This document shows positions 34,987 through 49,000 of a DNA stretch of 64,000 bases, in pieces. The DNA comes from Mugil cephalus. Taxonomy: Eukaryota; Chordata; Actinopteri; Mugiliformes; Mugilidae. Both the position numbers and the translations under genes were made by a program. Below the pieces are notes generated by a model that saw only the letters and a list, made by a program, of their open reading frames with translations, searched no databases and was not told the origin of the DNA. Each line of letters opens with the position of its first letter. Positions within the stretch are counted from its first letter, which is position 1. The stretch lies in assembly GCF_022458985.1 (NCBI RefSeq), contig NC_061772.1:8484001-8548000 (forward strand), written 5' to 3'.

Positions 34987-36491
34987 CTAGCTCCCTCTGT
35001 ATGTGCTGTAAGAGAAACGACTCAGAAGCAGAGGAACATGGTACTTTTGGCTTGGGTCATTTATAGTGAAGACAATCTGCATAAAAGAAAAATACAACTG
35101 GTTAAATAAGAAATGCAAATTCTGTAATGTTGTTACAAAATGTGATTGCAGCACAAGGAATTAAAGCAACAGTCTACCTGAGTATGAAAGCTGAGGATGA
35201 TCATATGTCAACACATGCAATTTTGTGCCATTCCTTACCTCAACATAGGGGTAAAATGAAGTCTCTCCCATACTAGCCCAATACTGAGCAGTGTCAAAAT
35301 GTAGTTTGTACACACCAGGTGTAAACAGTTGCTGTGTGATAAGTCCTGGGCAACGTCCATCATTGTTAGTAGTTCTGTTCAGACAACATAAGATTCAAGA
35401 TCTGTGAACACTGACATGCATTGTTTCAGTATTTGAAATTGACACTATAATCGTTGATGTTCTTGTGTGTGTGTGTGTGTGTTTTTTTTTAGATCGTTAC
35501 CCAGTGGTTATCAAATCCCAAGCACTAGTCGAGGGGTCTTGCTGATAAAGGCTGAGAGCCATGTTTGACCCAGGGGTTCCCATTGCAATGTTCAGCACAT
35601 GAGTGGTCAGAGGACTAGGTGAGCCAGCCATTGATGTGATCTCCAGGAAAGGAGCAAATAGTAACATTTTAAAGATATGATATTTAATCTCAATAGATCA
35701 TACACATAAAACAAGTTTTGTCTAAATTCATGCCGAAAAAGTCATGTTGGTCTACTTATCACAAAGTTAATAAGACCACGATCAAAGTTTTCACACAGTC
35801 AGCAGCGTCAAAAACTATGTTTAAATACTGCACAGGGGTGCATATACATATATTATATATTTGTTAATATTTTGTAATGTATGTTCTTTTGTCTTCATTG
35901 ATCACAGAACATTCAACTTTTCAGTTATGAGGAAAAACAATATATGCATGTGTGGTGCTTGGAAGTGTCATTTCAGAAAAATAAAGCTACATTTAATACT
36001 AATATTAATAATATTTGTATACCAATTAATCAGTTTTCTATTAAATCTGCTTTATTTTCATGTAAACTGGATGACCCTGAGTCAGCCGCCTCCAAATACG
36101 TGCATATTATTAAATGTTGGGAAAAAATGAAACCAATAAAATCTAAAAAATAATAGTTTACATCTAATTTTACTGAAGCAATAAATGTTGTGGTCAATTA
36201 AACTAAAAAATAATGGGTGTAAGATCATATATTTAAGAACTGCATAAACAAATGATTATGGTACTATTTTTGATTGTGGCATGTTGACTGTTGTCATTGT
36301 AACCTCAGCCAGAGTAAATAAAAAGTATGGTACTATTTTACACGTACCACCATACTAAATTATATATATATATATAATTTTAAATTTATAATGCTACATC
36401 ACATTACATTTAGATGGTTTAATGTAAGTGGGCTTACCTTATTTGCAGGCAAAATGTGACCCTTCAGTTGCTGCAGCCTGAATGCACTCAT
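34987..36491 (-). CDS. urah: 5-hydroxyisourate hydrolase, 4 exons
   Basis: Transthyretin-like enzyme of urate breakdown that hydrolyses 5-hydroxyisourate, made by uricase, to OHCU on the way to allantoin. Exons: 36491-36438, 35640-35501, 35374-35239, 35076-34987; all are too short to stand out as long frames. The joined frame is 139 residues (zebrafish 138 as recalled). Exon 1 encodes [18 protein letters not shown], resembling the peroxisome-targeting-type leader of fish Urah. Exon 2 has [21 protein letters not shown] with the catalytic histidine, exon 3 has [10 protein letters not shown] and [20 protein letters not shown], and exon 4 ends with the diagnostic YSTYRGS. All introns are GT/AG and phases agree. 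Human URAH is a pseudogene, so an intact copy fits a fish. Confidence 0.94.
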
Positions 36492-36852
36492 GTGCACTGA
36501 TGTATAAATTCTCAACTGGGTCAACACTTTTAACTGAGAAATGCAATTTTATGGTTTATTTAACAGCATCAGATTTTTATCACGTTACTGTCGTGAAGTT
36601 CTGCGCGCTGTCCTGTTCAGCATGACTTTCAGTTCACATGAGCTTATCTTTTTGTCAATAGCGAACCAGTTGTGCAAGAACATGTTTTATCACGCTTTGT
36701 TTTCAGCACTTTGAACTCGAGTAGAAGTGAGCGTCTGGAGTGGGCTGCTCTGGGGCTGAGGTCTATGCAGATCAGATGGTATTAAAAGTCTTTTTTTACT
36801 CCCTTATTATTAGTATGGTTTACATCAGGGTTAAGGAAACTTTAGTATACAA

Positions 36853-37799
36853 CAGACCTGGGCATTTTACGGCCCGCGGGCCGCATACGGCCCTTTGGAC
36901 ATTCCCGTCCGGCCCGCGGTACGTCAGTCATGAGCACAGATGAACTGTGCATGCAATACGACTGTGTTGCTTTTATTTTGAGCCATGATGTGTTATTTAC
37001 GTCATGGCACTGTTAGTTTGTCAACCACAAAAAAAGTAAGATTGAAACAGCTTCTTGCCATCTATTAACCCTCAAAAGCCTGAACGGATCGCTGGCATCC
37101 GTCAAAGCGGCCGATTTTGAATTATGGTAAGTCACAGCGGTTTGCGCTATTGACAGTATTCATTGTGAGTGAACACTGGTTAGTTGTGCTTTTGCCTGGA
37201 AGACCTTCGTGACATCTCAAGGGTATAACTAACTTTGTTTTTACCAACAAATTCCTCCAAACAAGTCTCTCTTACTGAGGATCCGCGATCGTTGCTCTCC
37301 AACCTGCAGCCGACTGCAGCGGTGCGTCATCATTACCGTAATGGCAGCATTTTTTTCTAGAAAGCGCAACTTGAATATTGTCCATCGGGGATTACGGTAA
37401 TTCAAATACAGCAAGCTTCTCTTTGTGGGCAGACGGACATTCAGGTCTTAAAGGGTTAAACATTTATTGAGATTTATTGAGATACAGAAAATAATTCATG
37501 TAGCTATATGATCCACCGAAGTTTTCCAAAAAGGACAAAGTTTCCAACATTATATCCAAAACTACAGATCGATTGTGTTTCATTTTCCTCTTCAACCTAC
37601 ACCAAAACTCTACTTACAGAATATTCTTATGTTTCTGATTACCAGTAGCAGCTTATCAACATATATAATTTACTGCTTTTTACAATGGGAGAAAATTAAT
37701 ATTGAGCAGAATAACGTTCAAGTTATCGTTTGGTTTGGCCCTCCAACACAGTTCAGATTTTTCATGCGGCCCCCTGTAAAAATTAATTGTCCAGCCCTG
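36853..37799. mobile_element. Non-autonomous hAT transposon with intact target duplication
   Basis: The left end reads CAGACCTGGGCA and the right end reads TGTCCAGCCCTG; they are imperfect inverted repeats. Both sides carry the identical 8-base GTATACAA (36845-36852 and 37800-37807), the length expected for hAT insertion. The ends contain the CCCGCGGGCCGCATACGG and CATGCGGCCCC blocks typical of hAT families. The 947-base interior has no recognisable transposase. It lies between urah and the RALY-like gene. Confidence 0.85.
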
Positions 37800-37807
37800 G
37801 TATACAA

Positions 37808-40049
37808 CCTACAGTAAAACATCCTTCTTAAATTTCATAAATGAATTCACTGAGAGTGTACTGTTACTGGACCCCAGTGAAAACAAGCAGCCCTCTGTTC
37901 CAGTGGAATCCATATCTGCGTGTTTAGTATAATACCTTTTGGAGCTAACTGTTGACAGCATGGCTCTGTTGGAAATTTAATAATGGTGACTGTTGAGCAT
38001 TTTCTTTTCATGATTCCCACTCATTAAACTCCAGTACTCACCACATGCTGATATTTAATCTCAGCCCAACAATGAGCCTAATGTGAATCTCTGATTGTAT
38101 TATGAGGAAGAATTATAAGAATTTTCAGGATTGAATATAATCTGCCCTGGGAGATTAGCAGAACTTGATTTATTAAATGAGAATGTTCCATTAATATCTT
38201 GTGTTTAGTTTGTTTTCCCCCATGTTACTGAGGGGTATTAATACATTTAAACCATGGTACACAGCTTCGCATTGTCTCAGTTGAACTAAAAATTTTCTAC
38301 ATGACATTTTATGTCTGTTTGGACTTAGTGTCTGAGCTCTGTAAATCTGTCCCTTCATCTCTCATTCCAGACACACAGCTGGTGTTGAAAAGTTGAAGGT
38401 GGATTTGTGGCTTTTCTTTGTGTTGTGTAGTGAATCAGTATAACAGGAGCAGCTACGGAGAGACTTAACTACGGCCTGGGTCTGGTCTGAGGTAAATGTG
38501 CTTTCCTGCCTGTTTCTAGTCTGCATATTGCTGCTAAATACTGATGTTAAGATTTTGGAGTCTCTGCATTGCTGCATGGGCATCTTTATTTAGGTGTGAA
38601 ATGCTGCAGCTTGAGTCTGTTTGCAGCTCATGTATCATGGGATCACATGCAGTTACCCGGAAAGATTCAGACTGACCTTTGCTTTAATCCCTCTGACTAA
38701 AGGAAGTGTTATGAATTGGAACATGCAATTTCTTATGACGGGAGCACATTCTAGTGGACTCTATGCATTCAGGGAAATGTTTGCTGACCGCTCCTTAGAT
38801 GGATTTCTGAATCGATAATGATATGCTAATGATATATTATATACAGAAAAAATAACTACACCACGAACTGCATTTATACTCAATATGAAAATACTTTTAC
38901 TACTGTGACAATGAGTATTTCCACTTGGCTTATCTTGCAAACAAAAACATGTAACACCATAGGAAGTATAATAACATCATCATTATTGTCTTTTTAAAAA
39001 CAAAAAAGAAAAACACATGAGAAGTCCTAAAGCAAGGTTAAAATCAGACGGCTAAACAATTACAGTAAAGTATACAATAATACACAATATTACACACTGA
39101 CCTGGGCCTTTGCACATCTTAAAGTGCCAAAAACATAGCGGAAGAGAGTCCGAAGATTTCTCCAATACACTTAAAGCAGAGAAAGTACTTGTGTTTCTGA
39201 AAGGCGTGACAGGGTATAACATGTCGTTCTGAGCTTCAGATAATTATATACTAACACAAACAGAAAACAGACACTTCACCTCCTTAAGGATTATACAGCT
39301 TCATTTTGATATGTTAGAGATACACGATAGAGAAAAGGTGCAACAAAATATCTGTTAGTTCCTTACAGCCAATGTGTCCATGATTTTTCTGGTTCCATGT
39401 TGTTTGGGCGTTGTCTAATTGAAAGTGGTTTCAGAACAAGAAAGAGAAGACTTAGATTTTCTGTTAATGTTGTATAACTGCTCATTCTTTCTTTACAGAA
39501 AACACTGAGATGGCATAAACACCAAGATCACCACTATGTAAACTGTAAATTAGCAATGTGTGTGTATATTTTGTGTGTCATAAACCGTCTGTGTTCAGCA
39601 GGAAAGTTAATCTGTTTAGTAAATACTTAAATCAGTGAAGTGTATTCTCTCACTTAGTACCAACGAATACCTTAGTAGTTCTCAAGTACTTGTGTTCATG
39701 CAAATCCACTGACACCACAGATGAGGTTAACTTCAAGTAGGTAGGTTAAATTCACCTCCAGCCTCCAGCTGTCCTTTATAATTACTTTCTAGATAGGATC
39801 ATTCAGACTCTCAGGTCAGCCTACAGCCAGCTCTCGTCAATTAAATGTGCATGTGCACTTGGTATGTTGGGTGTGAGTCAACGGTGTCTGTGTTTCTGAG
39901 TCATGGAAACAAAAATGCTTCAATTCAATGTGGTGCATTACGCTATCAGATATGTGGACCCGACGTGGGTGTCAGCTTGATGGTTTATGTTCTCTTCCTC
40001 CATGTTTGGCACTTCATCCACGTCTCCTACGTTTCCTCATACGCCTCCC
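37808..40049. other. RALY-like 3' flank, no gene recognised
   Basis: Probably contains the 3' UTR of the RALY-like gene that ends at 40050. Unique-looking AT-rich sequence; no supported frame, repeat or RNA gene was recognised. Confidence 0.45.
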
Positions 40050-43000
40050 TTATATTTCCTCCTCAGGGTCAGAGCTGTGGTTGCTCATCTGTGACAGACA
40101 AACAGGCAGACAGACAGCAAGAGAAAAACAAAGAGGCACTTCATTAACTGTCAACTCAGGATGACTCAGTAAAATTTCATTACGCAAATATAACCTGATT
40201 TCACAGTGGTGGAGTCTTGTGATTGTCTTGGCTGCATTGCTGGTGAATCCTAAACTTATCAAACCAATTAAACAAATAAAGGTTGAATATCTCTGTGTTG
40301 CTGTCAACGACTATAGCAGTGAGTGATAATTGCGCATGCATTGTCTGTGTGACCTTGTCAATCTGTTGTCAGTTTGCAAACGCTGGTTATAGAAGAAGCT
40401 TTAGGACTGGGAGGTCACTGCTCCAAGTGTGCTCAGTTTGAAAGGTTAAACGACAAAAGACGAAATCCAGTGTATAAGGAAAATAAAGCTGATTACAGTT
40501 TATAACAGTAGAATTATGATCACTCATTTGTTCGACTATCAACACATTCACTTGTAATTCTTGCAGAGAAAAAAAAAAGCACACCGCTTAATAACTTTGT
40601 CTGTGTTGCGCTTCGAGTTTTCCAGTAAACTGGATAAAAGTCAGCTTTCTAAGCCGGCTCATATCTGTGAGCCTCGTCTCTACCTCGGCATATGAGGCAC
40701 CGCTGTGAAGGTCTTTTTCTCCTGTAAAAGTATGGTCAGAAATATCGTCAAATTCTTTGTATTGGCAACCAATAATGAAAGTAGAAAGACCTGATCTAAA
40801 GCTAAACTCACACTCTCATTGGCAAGTGTCAATTTCTGACAATGTGATTCGTTCAAAAGCGTCACATGACCGGATATTCTGCCTGTGTGTGTTTGTCTGC
40901 GAGGGACATTTTAAAGGTGTTGTGAAGTCTTCTCCAAGAAGAAAATTACAGTTCCAATTAGCAGGAAAAGTCAAAGGAAAGATGCATGAAGGAGATGAGA
41001 GGGGAAGTCAGACTCATCTGAGTTCATCCACCTGTAAATTGTCTTTGGTAAAAAGAGACGAAGGTGGAGACGATCAGCAATGGATCATCATTCATGTTTC
41101 ACGTTTCAATGAACTTATTGAAAATTTAATCTGATATTCTGATATGATATATGTTGATATGATTATATGTGTTATGTTATATGTTATATGTTTTTTTTAA
41201 TAAATTTGGTTTTGGTGCATAGTGGTGTCCAATAAAAATATACAGGATTTTACAATGTGAAACTTTAATGGTCTTTTTCTCAAAATTAGTTTTTCTGCAT
41301 TCACCTCATTAGCACTTACACGTACCAAACTTTCCAGATTTATTCCATACTACATTCTGCAGGTATTTACTCATTCAGAGCCTGATTTATATAACACTTT
41401 ACTCCTAAAAACAGCAAGAATTGTTTTTTCGGACGGTTGACAGTACTTTGTGATTTATGGAGAGATAAAAAGAGATATCCACAATTTCCTCTGTAAATAC
41501 CTGGAAATCTAATACGTTAACAAAATGAAACAAGAATTTTGAACCTCACTTTAGCCATTATTCAGATTTCTGTTCTGGAAATGTATGTAAATTAGCATAT
41601 ATTTAAGTAGACAACTCCTCATTTGCATATTTAAATATTAATTCACAGAAAACTTGTTATACAAAAAAATGATGGTACGTATGCACAGCAAATGCTGTGG
41701 AGTTAAGATTCTGGTGTTGGCGAAAGTTTAGCAAGAGTAGAATTATTAAATGATTTTAATATGTGTTATATATACAGTAACTCTCTGAGGACAAATAAAT
41801 GGTCTGGTCTGGTCTGGTCTGGTGCCTTTTTAAACCTTTTTGTGTGTGTGTGTGTGTTTCTTTAAGCAGAAACTCTACTCTATGACCCTGAGGTCAATCT
41901 TGCACGGAGGCTGGAGACAGTTTAACACCTGCTGTAGGACCTACAGGACTCGTTCTGTCATTTTCCAGATGTATGTGGTATGTTAACATACCAACACTTA
42001 AAAAAGGTGTGGACCCATATAGACATGTTAAAAGTGCTGAGATTACCTCTGATGGTGTTGCTTTGGGTATGCTGATTATGCTGTGAGTAAGTACTCAACT
42101 GGAGTTTCATGGTGATATCCATTAGTTAAAAATGTTACCCTATTCACCTGTAGTGTCAGGCCTTAACTAATGTATGTATGTTTTAACAACAATGTAACCT
42201 AAGATGCCTGAGCCTTCCTGATGCACCTCGCGGTCATTCCTGAAAAGGTGCATTTACCGTGTGGTGGTCATCATCAGGCTCCCTCAGGCCAGGGCTCTCC
42301 CTGTGGATTCGATGGCGGGAACTGGGAGGGGAGAGAGAGGAGAGGGATTGCTCTGGGCTGCTGGCTGACACGGCGTACGGTGAGCCAGCTGGACTGTCCT
42401 CTCTCAGGGGAGACCCTGGATCACAGACATGAACAGATGCGCACACGGGGATTAGAGATCCGCATTAACTTAGGTCCTGTTTTGGGACGGTGAGAAAATG
42501 CTCAGTTTTGTCTGCGCCAAAGACGTTCTGCCGACTTTGAACCAGGTGACAGACAGAAAACGAGAGTGAGAGTGACAAGATGAAGGCCAGATGTGGAGAT
42601 GTCGAGAGGGAGGTGAGGGACGGCAGGGCTACATAGTGAGGGACAGGGGGAATCAAGTGGAGCCGGAGATAAATTAATATGAAGATGAGAGCTATCAATC
42701 GCCCAAGGTCATTGAAAGTAGACAGCAGGACACACCCGGACACACATAGTTCTCTGCAGGTGTACACCCAGAGCTGCTAAACTGTAGGCATCTCACAACA
42801 CATTGTCTTTTTAAACACGCTCATGTGTATTCAGCCTTGCTGTTATGACAGTGACTTCAAGGGTTAAAGTGTCTTTAGCCTAGGACATTTTAATGTAGCA
42901 GATTTGGAGCTCAGAGGAGGGTGAATGGCACCAAATGAGTGGAAGAAACTGTGTATCAGTTTATGATCAGTTTAATTAAGGCTGCAGTTTGCCTTAGGGG

Positions 43001-46000
43001 GGATAATAAAGCTCCACTCTGTTCATTTCCTGGGCTGTAGGTTCCTGTGTAGGTGGGTATTTGACAGTTACAGTCAAATATCCACATGGGGGCAGCAGCA
43101 CCACTTTCCTCTATGAGCTGTACTGATCTGCTGTTCTTCACACTGCCTGAATATATTTGTGTGTTTTCTGAAGCCTCATCAGTCAGTTACTTCAACCACA
43201 TTGTTTGTTCAGCATCTTCCATAATTTGCTCACAACCACGCATCCACTCTCCCCCCACTCTAGCTGATATCACGCTGAATTCAACTTTTTAAAAAAAAAA
43301 AAAAAAAAAAAAAATCCTGACAGGAGGAAAATAATTGATTTGTCAGGTGAAACCGTTGTGCCTCCATGCGTGCAGTGCATTCCCTACCCCCAGTCTCCCC
43401 TGCGGCACAGACCCTGAATCATTTTGATTGGGGTTGCGACTGGATGAGCTAATCAAGCAGAAATCTGAAAGTGGCATATCGCTGGAGTCTGCCTTGAAAT
43501 GATTTTGATGTGCGAATAGATTATCTATCATTCGATCTCACACCCATCTGCTTCCACTGTCTTTCTGAATGAGTGTCTCACCTTTGTGGTCACTCCTCTG
43601 TGTGTCCATCCTGTCAAGGCTGTCAAGCAGCCCATCGACCTGTGTCTTTATCAGAGTCAGCTCCTTTTTAATCACCTGCAACTCCTCCATCCCCACTGCA
43701 GGGGCAAAGAGAGAGAAAATGTAAACCACACTGAGAAATTATGGTTTTAACTATTCGCCAGCCAATGAGTGAAACGTACGAAAACACTGGAACAATACAA
43801 ACAGCTTAAGAGTATTATTTGACTTTAATTCTTTTTTCCTCACATTCAACCCCAGTGTTTGGGTAGCAGTTAGTGACTGTCCCTGCTGTAGACTTTCCCT
43901 TTGCCTCTGAACACTGTTGAATTATTAGTCATTATTGGTAGCCCACTCACGCCTAAAGGCCAACCCAAGGTTACCCCACCAACAAAATTATTTTAAAATT
44001 TTGGTCTCAAGTTGCTAAATGTGCAACTGAAGGACAGATTCGGGCGTCACGCAGTTCTGGCTAGAACACACTGCATCATTTATTTCATGAAAGCAGCATC
44101 AGATACGCTTTCACTCCCTTTTTAGTGGGTATTTATGTTACCACATGAAGCATTCAAGTTTAAACGCCGACAGGTTGACTATTGCAGAGCTTTGGACAAA
44201 GTATGAGAACCTGCACCTTGTAATGCCACCTTTCTCTGAGACTGAGGACGAAAATCAAGAGACATGCAATTTTTATAAAACCATTTTGAACAGCTGAAGT
44301 GCAATCATAACCCAGTTGCAGCTCTTTCATATTACTCACACTTGGCTGTGGTTGAATTAGTGGAGTGAGCTCTGGAGCTTTTGGAATGGGTTCTGTCTCG
44401 ACTACGTCTGTGCCCAGAGGAGTAAGAGGAGGAACGGGATCGCTTGGCCAGACTGGGTCCCAGGGGTAGAGGAGAGAGGGATGCTGGAACACGCTGGTAG
44501 TCGTACACCCTGCAAATGACACAGGCAGAGTTTCAAAAATAATGAATCTTCATCATATTTGTGCAGATTGTCATGCTTCTGTGGGACAGTTCTCTGAGAT
44601 ATTGTGCAATCTGTGAGGAACCATAATGAAAGATCGTAATTGGTCACATATTGGTGAAAATGACTGAGCAGGTGGATGGACAGCAGAGAGGAATATTTCT
44701 CTCTGAAAATGTTAAAAGCTGCCCACAGCCTCTAAACTAAGTAAGGTAAAGCTTTCAAAGCTCCTGTTCCAGCCAACAAAAGCTAAATGTTTCATTCTCA
44801 AAAGGGCACTTTTAACCTTCACTTGGACACTGACTCAGGGCAACAGGACTAGACTCAAACTGGACAAGAGCTTTTAAAAAAATAAAACATGGAACAGACG
44901 GATTAGTAATGGTGTTGTTGTTTTTTTTATTTTAAGGAAAAAAAAACAGTATCAGTATGTACTAAAAAAAGATCTGATTTTGACATTAGTATAAAAAATG
45001 CCACAACTGACTCATACTTGTTTCTGAAGGGATGAAACAAGATAGAAAAGGAAAACTTAGAAGACATGAAGCAAAGCAACTGTTTATACTTTTGATAGAT
45101 AAATATATACACTACCAGTCAAAAGCTTGGACACACGTTCCCAGTCAGTTCAGTGAGGAGGTGTGTCCGAACCTTTGACTGGTAGTGTATGTTATTCTAT
45201 GTTCTTTTGTGTTTTATTTTCTATCTATCTCACTTTCTCTCTGGCCTCCTCCCAGTGGACGGCTCTATGTCTCTATCTGTCACTGAACGTAATTGGTTCT
45301 GTCAGGGCCAATCAATAGCGCCCCGCCAGGCTAGTAGTGCTGGTGACAGGGGGTGTATCACAGTCAACCTCTATAGTGGTTACAGAAACGACACTGTGTG
45401 TTGGTGCATGTGCGTTTCAGCAAAAAGAAAAACAGAAATGATGTTATGATTGAAAAAGAGAATGGCCTCAACACCCACTGACCCAGTGACTAGGTGAAAT
45501 GGCTATGACATCAGAACCAACGAATCGCCACCGGTCAAATGCTCAAGAGGCGTGTGGGAGGCAGGAGAATGTAAATCTATGTAGCAGCCCTGAATGATCA
45601 ATAGATCAACTTCCACAGCCTTAAAGCTTAAAATTCCCACAAGAATTACAAATCAGACCACAAATTAAGAATAATACAGTACACATTACATTACTTAAGA
45701 GTATTCTGTGCACAGAAGGTTACACCCTGAAGAAGGCTTGTTTTTTACTACTTATGTTGTAAAACATTTCATTATGAAATAGTCATCTTAATAAAGGCTT
45801 TTCTTATATTTTTTCGAGCAAGAGGAGTGCCTCGGACTTTTCCTTCGAGCTTCGCTATTCATGTCCCTTTCCAAAGAGCACCCTCGTTATGTGCATGAAA
45901 AACTTCCTGAGCACCCTGGACCCTGTTTGGCTTTCAGCAGCACGACTTGATCTTGTCACAGTCAAGATATTTCTGGATCAAGAACAATCTGAGCACAGCC

Positions 46001-49000
46001 TGGGTGGTTTCTGCAAAGCCAGGAGAGTGAAAAGCTCCTCTGCTGCATGCATACACTCTCAGTCAAAAGTATGGACACACTTTCTCATTGAATTGAATGA
46101 GAATGTGCGTCCAAACTTTTGACTGTTGGTGTATAACAAGCCCACAACAGGGAGACAAGCTGTCAGCTGTAAGGGCTTGGAGTTGGATGGTAATATAGAT
46201 TTACAGATTGAGCTGTTAGCCAGTCAGTCAGACAGACACAGTCTGGCTTCCTGAAGTTTTCTATATTGTTTTTGTTCTGCTTTATACTATGAAGACCCAC
46301 TCTACACTCTCGTACAGAGATTTCTGCACAGACTGTGTTCTTAGCACATCCACAGGGCACACACAGACACTTACGCATCACAGTGTCACATAGGATGAAG
46401 TGTATTAGGCCACCATAAGTGTATGAGATTAGAGGCTTTGAGCATTGTCCATGTGGGGAGACACAGAGACCAAAGACTTAAGGGAGTTTAAAGTCTTTCA
46501 GAGCAGTTTGCAGGGGCACATAGACAATGTGTTGCTACACCGGCTTTGAAGTGTCATCTCGGAGAATGGAAGCTCAGACAATGAGGGAGACGAGTGAGGA
46601 TTACAGAAAAGTGTGTGAGAGAGTGTTTGTCTCTGCGGATTAGACCCCACACAGAAAGCAGCTTTGTCAGCTCGAGCTGTTATCTGTGTGTTGAAAGACA
46701 CTTTACTTTCATGTTTGCACAAGAGGACAGCAGACAAAAACTGTCATTTTCTCTCTTTTCCTCATATTGATGCGTACAAACAACAAACACCGATACGAAA
46801 ATACGCACGTGTGTGCACACACCCCCACACACACACACAGTCCCCACACTGCTCACACCCAGAGGCAAACATGTGCACACACACATAAATATGCGCACAG
46901 ACATTTTCGGTTGCAAACACACACACGCACACACACACAGCTGTCAGCAGTGCTAGCCAGCAGCATGGAGAATAATCATGCAGTGTGTTAAAAACAAATT
47001 GAAAATCAGCGGTGAGTGTTCCCCCCAGAGCAAAGACAGAAAAATGCAGAGCAAGGAAAACTGAATGAAAAAATAAAACAACAAAAAGGTGACAGTTAAT
47101 ACTCAGAGCAGCTGAGCGCCGATACGTGAGAGAAAAGCAACAGAATGAGGTTTATATTCTGTATGTGTAGGCGCAATGTGACAAACTCCTTTTATCCAGA
47201 TGTGCTGAGCGGAGTGTTTATGAGTGAGGCCTGAGGGAGGGAGGAAGGTCCCACAACAATTTTGGCGGATGACCACTAATACAGAACCGTTCTGAGTGGA
47301 GCTTCGCTAACTACCTCTTCTGCCCAGCCGCTGCACTGGAAACCAAGAGCTGAGTCAAAAGTTCACGATAAGTCCCAAACAATGCACTCAATTTCAGTGA
47401 TGTTAAGAGGCAGCTTTGAACTTGAGAGTACGCTTGTTGGCAGCGAGCCGGCAGGAACTGCAAATGTAAGAGAGAACACTAGAGTGAAAATGGCCAGAAA
47501 CAACAGTGATTTTGTCACAGATTTTAGCCCTAATTTTTTTTGTGGCGCCATTTTGTTCCAAATATGAGTTTCAAACATCAGAACGTAAAACTTGTTACTG
47601 AAGTTTTCATTCATGGCAGATTTGAAATTGATTGAACAAAGCTTAAGTATGTACCAGATCTGGCGTTTGGTAGTTTTTCACATCTGTCATGAAACACCAT
47701 ATGATGGAATTTCTATTTAACAGGTTGTCTTCGTTTCTGCAGAAGAGCCGCGAACTCTCTGATCCTATCACCACTGAAGCTGCTGTAGCCTTTTCTACTT
47801 GTGGTGATCAAACAGTTTTGTAAGACACATCGGTATATCATGTGCTATACAACACAAGAAACGAATATTCAACAAGATTGCTTCACCTTGGATGGATGAG
47901 GTGGACAGTAGGGATTACTCAATTTCACAATTAATCGCGGTATTAAGCACTACAATTAATTAATTGTAACGTTTCCTGAATACCGTCAGAAAATATTATG
48001 CCGGAACCACAGTTAAGAGCAACTCAAATGGAACGAAAACAAAGTGACGCCATTCCTAAATCCTAGCCACCTCCTTCAAATTTTTTTATTGACGCAAATA
48101 CACCACTTCCACATGTCTCTGGCATGTCTGTCAGGTACTCGCAACTACTAAGGTAAACAACAGATAACTGTCTTGCTCAGTATCTACTCTTTGGAGTTTT
48201 AATCTACCGGTTACCACCGGTCACTTTGTAAACTTCCTCAAGTGTCTCCTCCACTGGACGGCGCTCGGTTTATCAATAAAGAACCAGGTTATTATGGCCC
48301 AGAAGTTTAATACCACATGTCCGTTTGTGTTTATAATCTCGTCTTTTGAGCGCTGGCGTTCTCGCTATACACTGGTCTGTTGACAGTATCATATGATGGT
48401 GGTTACCTGTACGTTAAATTATCCGACGTTTCATCAAGTGGTTTTCTTTTTGCTCAGGTGTATGTGTGTACAAATATAAATACTGGATCATATAATTAGT
48501 AATATAATTGTATTTTTGCACCAAAAGATAAATTCTCTGACAATAATAGTATTAAGGAAAACTGTAATCGTGACATCCCTATTTGGCAGCATTTGCGTAT
48601 ACGATTGTTCACATATGTTGACAAAGATATTTGTAAGTATATGGTCTTGCATCGTTTAGTATGGAAGAGGGCCGCACATGAAGGAAAAACATGGAGGAGG
48701 TAGATTTATCTTTTCATCATGCACTTCAAGAAAAAAGTCAAAATTTCGGGAAAAAAGTGCTTCTACAAAATGCCGTGGAGGCAGTAAGATGAAGTGGTGA
48801 AACTATACTTCAGGCTCATCTTTAGCAGCAAAGAAATCTTTCTCTTTTAGCTCACAAACACAGTGTAGTTATCACTATTAGGACAGTATGAGGAGATCAC
48901 ACAAGCTTGGATGAGGTGGCCTTATTTGTACAAGCTGAAAGAGGAGATAACAGCGGTAAATATAAATAAATAAATAAATAGTGGTGGCCCTGATACTCTC

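Noticed and set aside
40757-41134. 125-codon plus-strand frame
   Set aside because: No recognisable domain, no splice context, and it lies in an intron of the RALY-like gene; length alone is not evidence.
42221-42493. Plus-strand 90-codon frame
   Set aside because: It overlaps the fourth recovered exon of the RALY-like gene, which is supported by phase and splice sites on the minus strand.
46767-46991. Thr/His-rich plus-strand frame
   Set aside because: Produced by CA-rich simple sequence.
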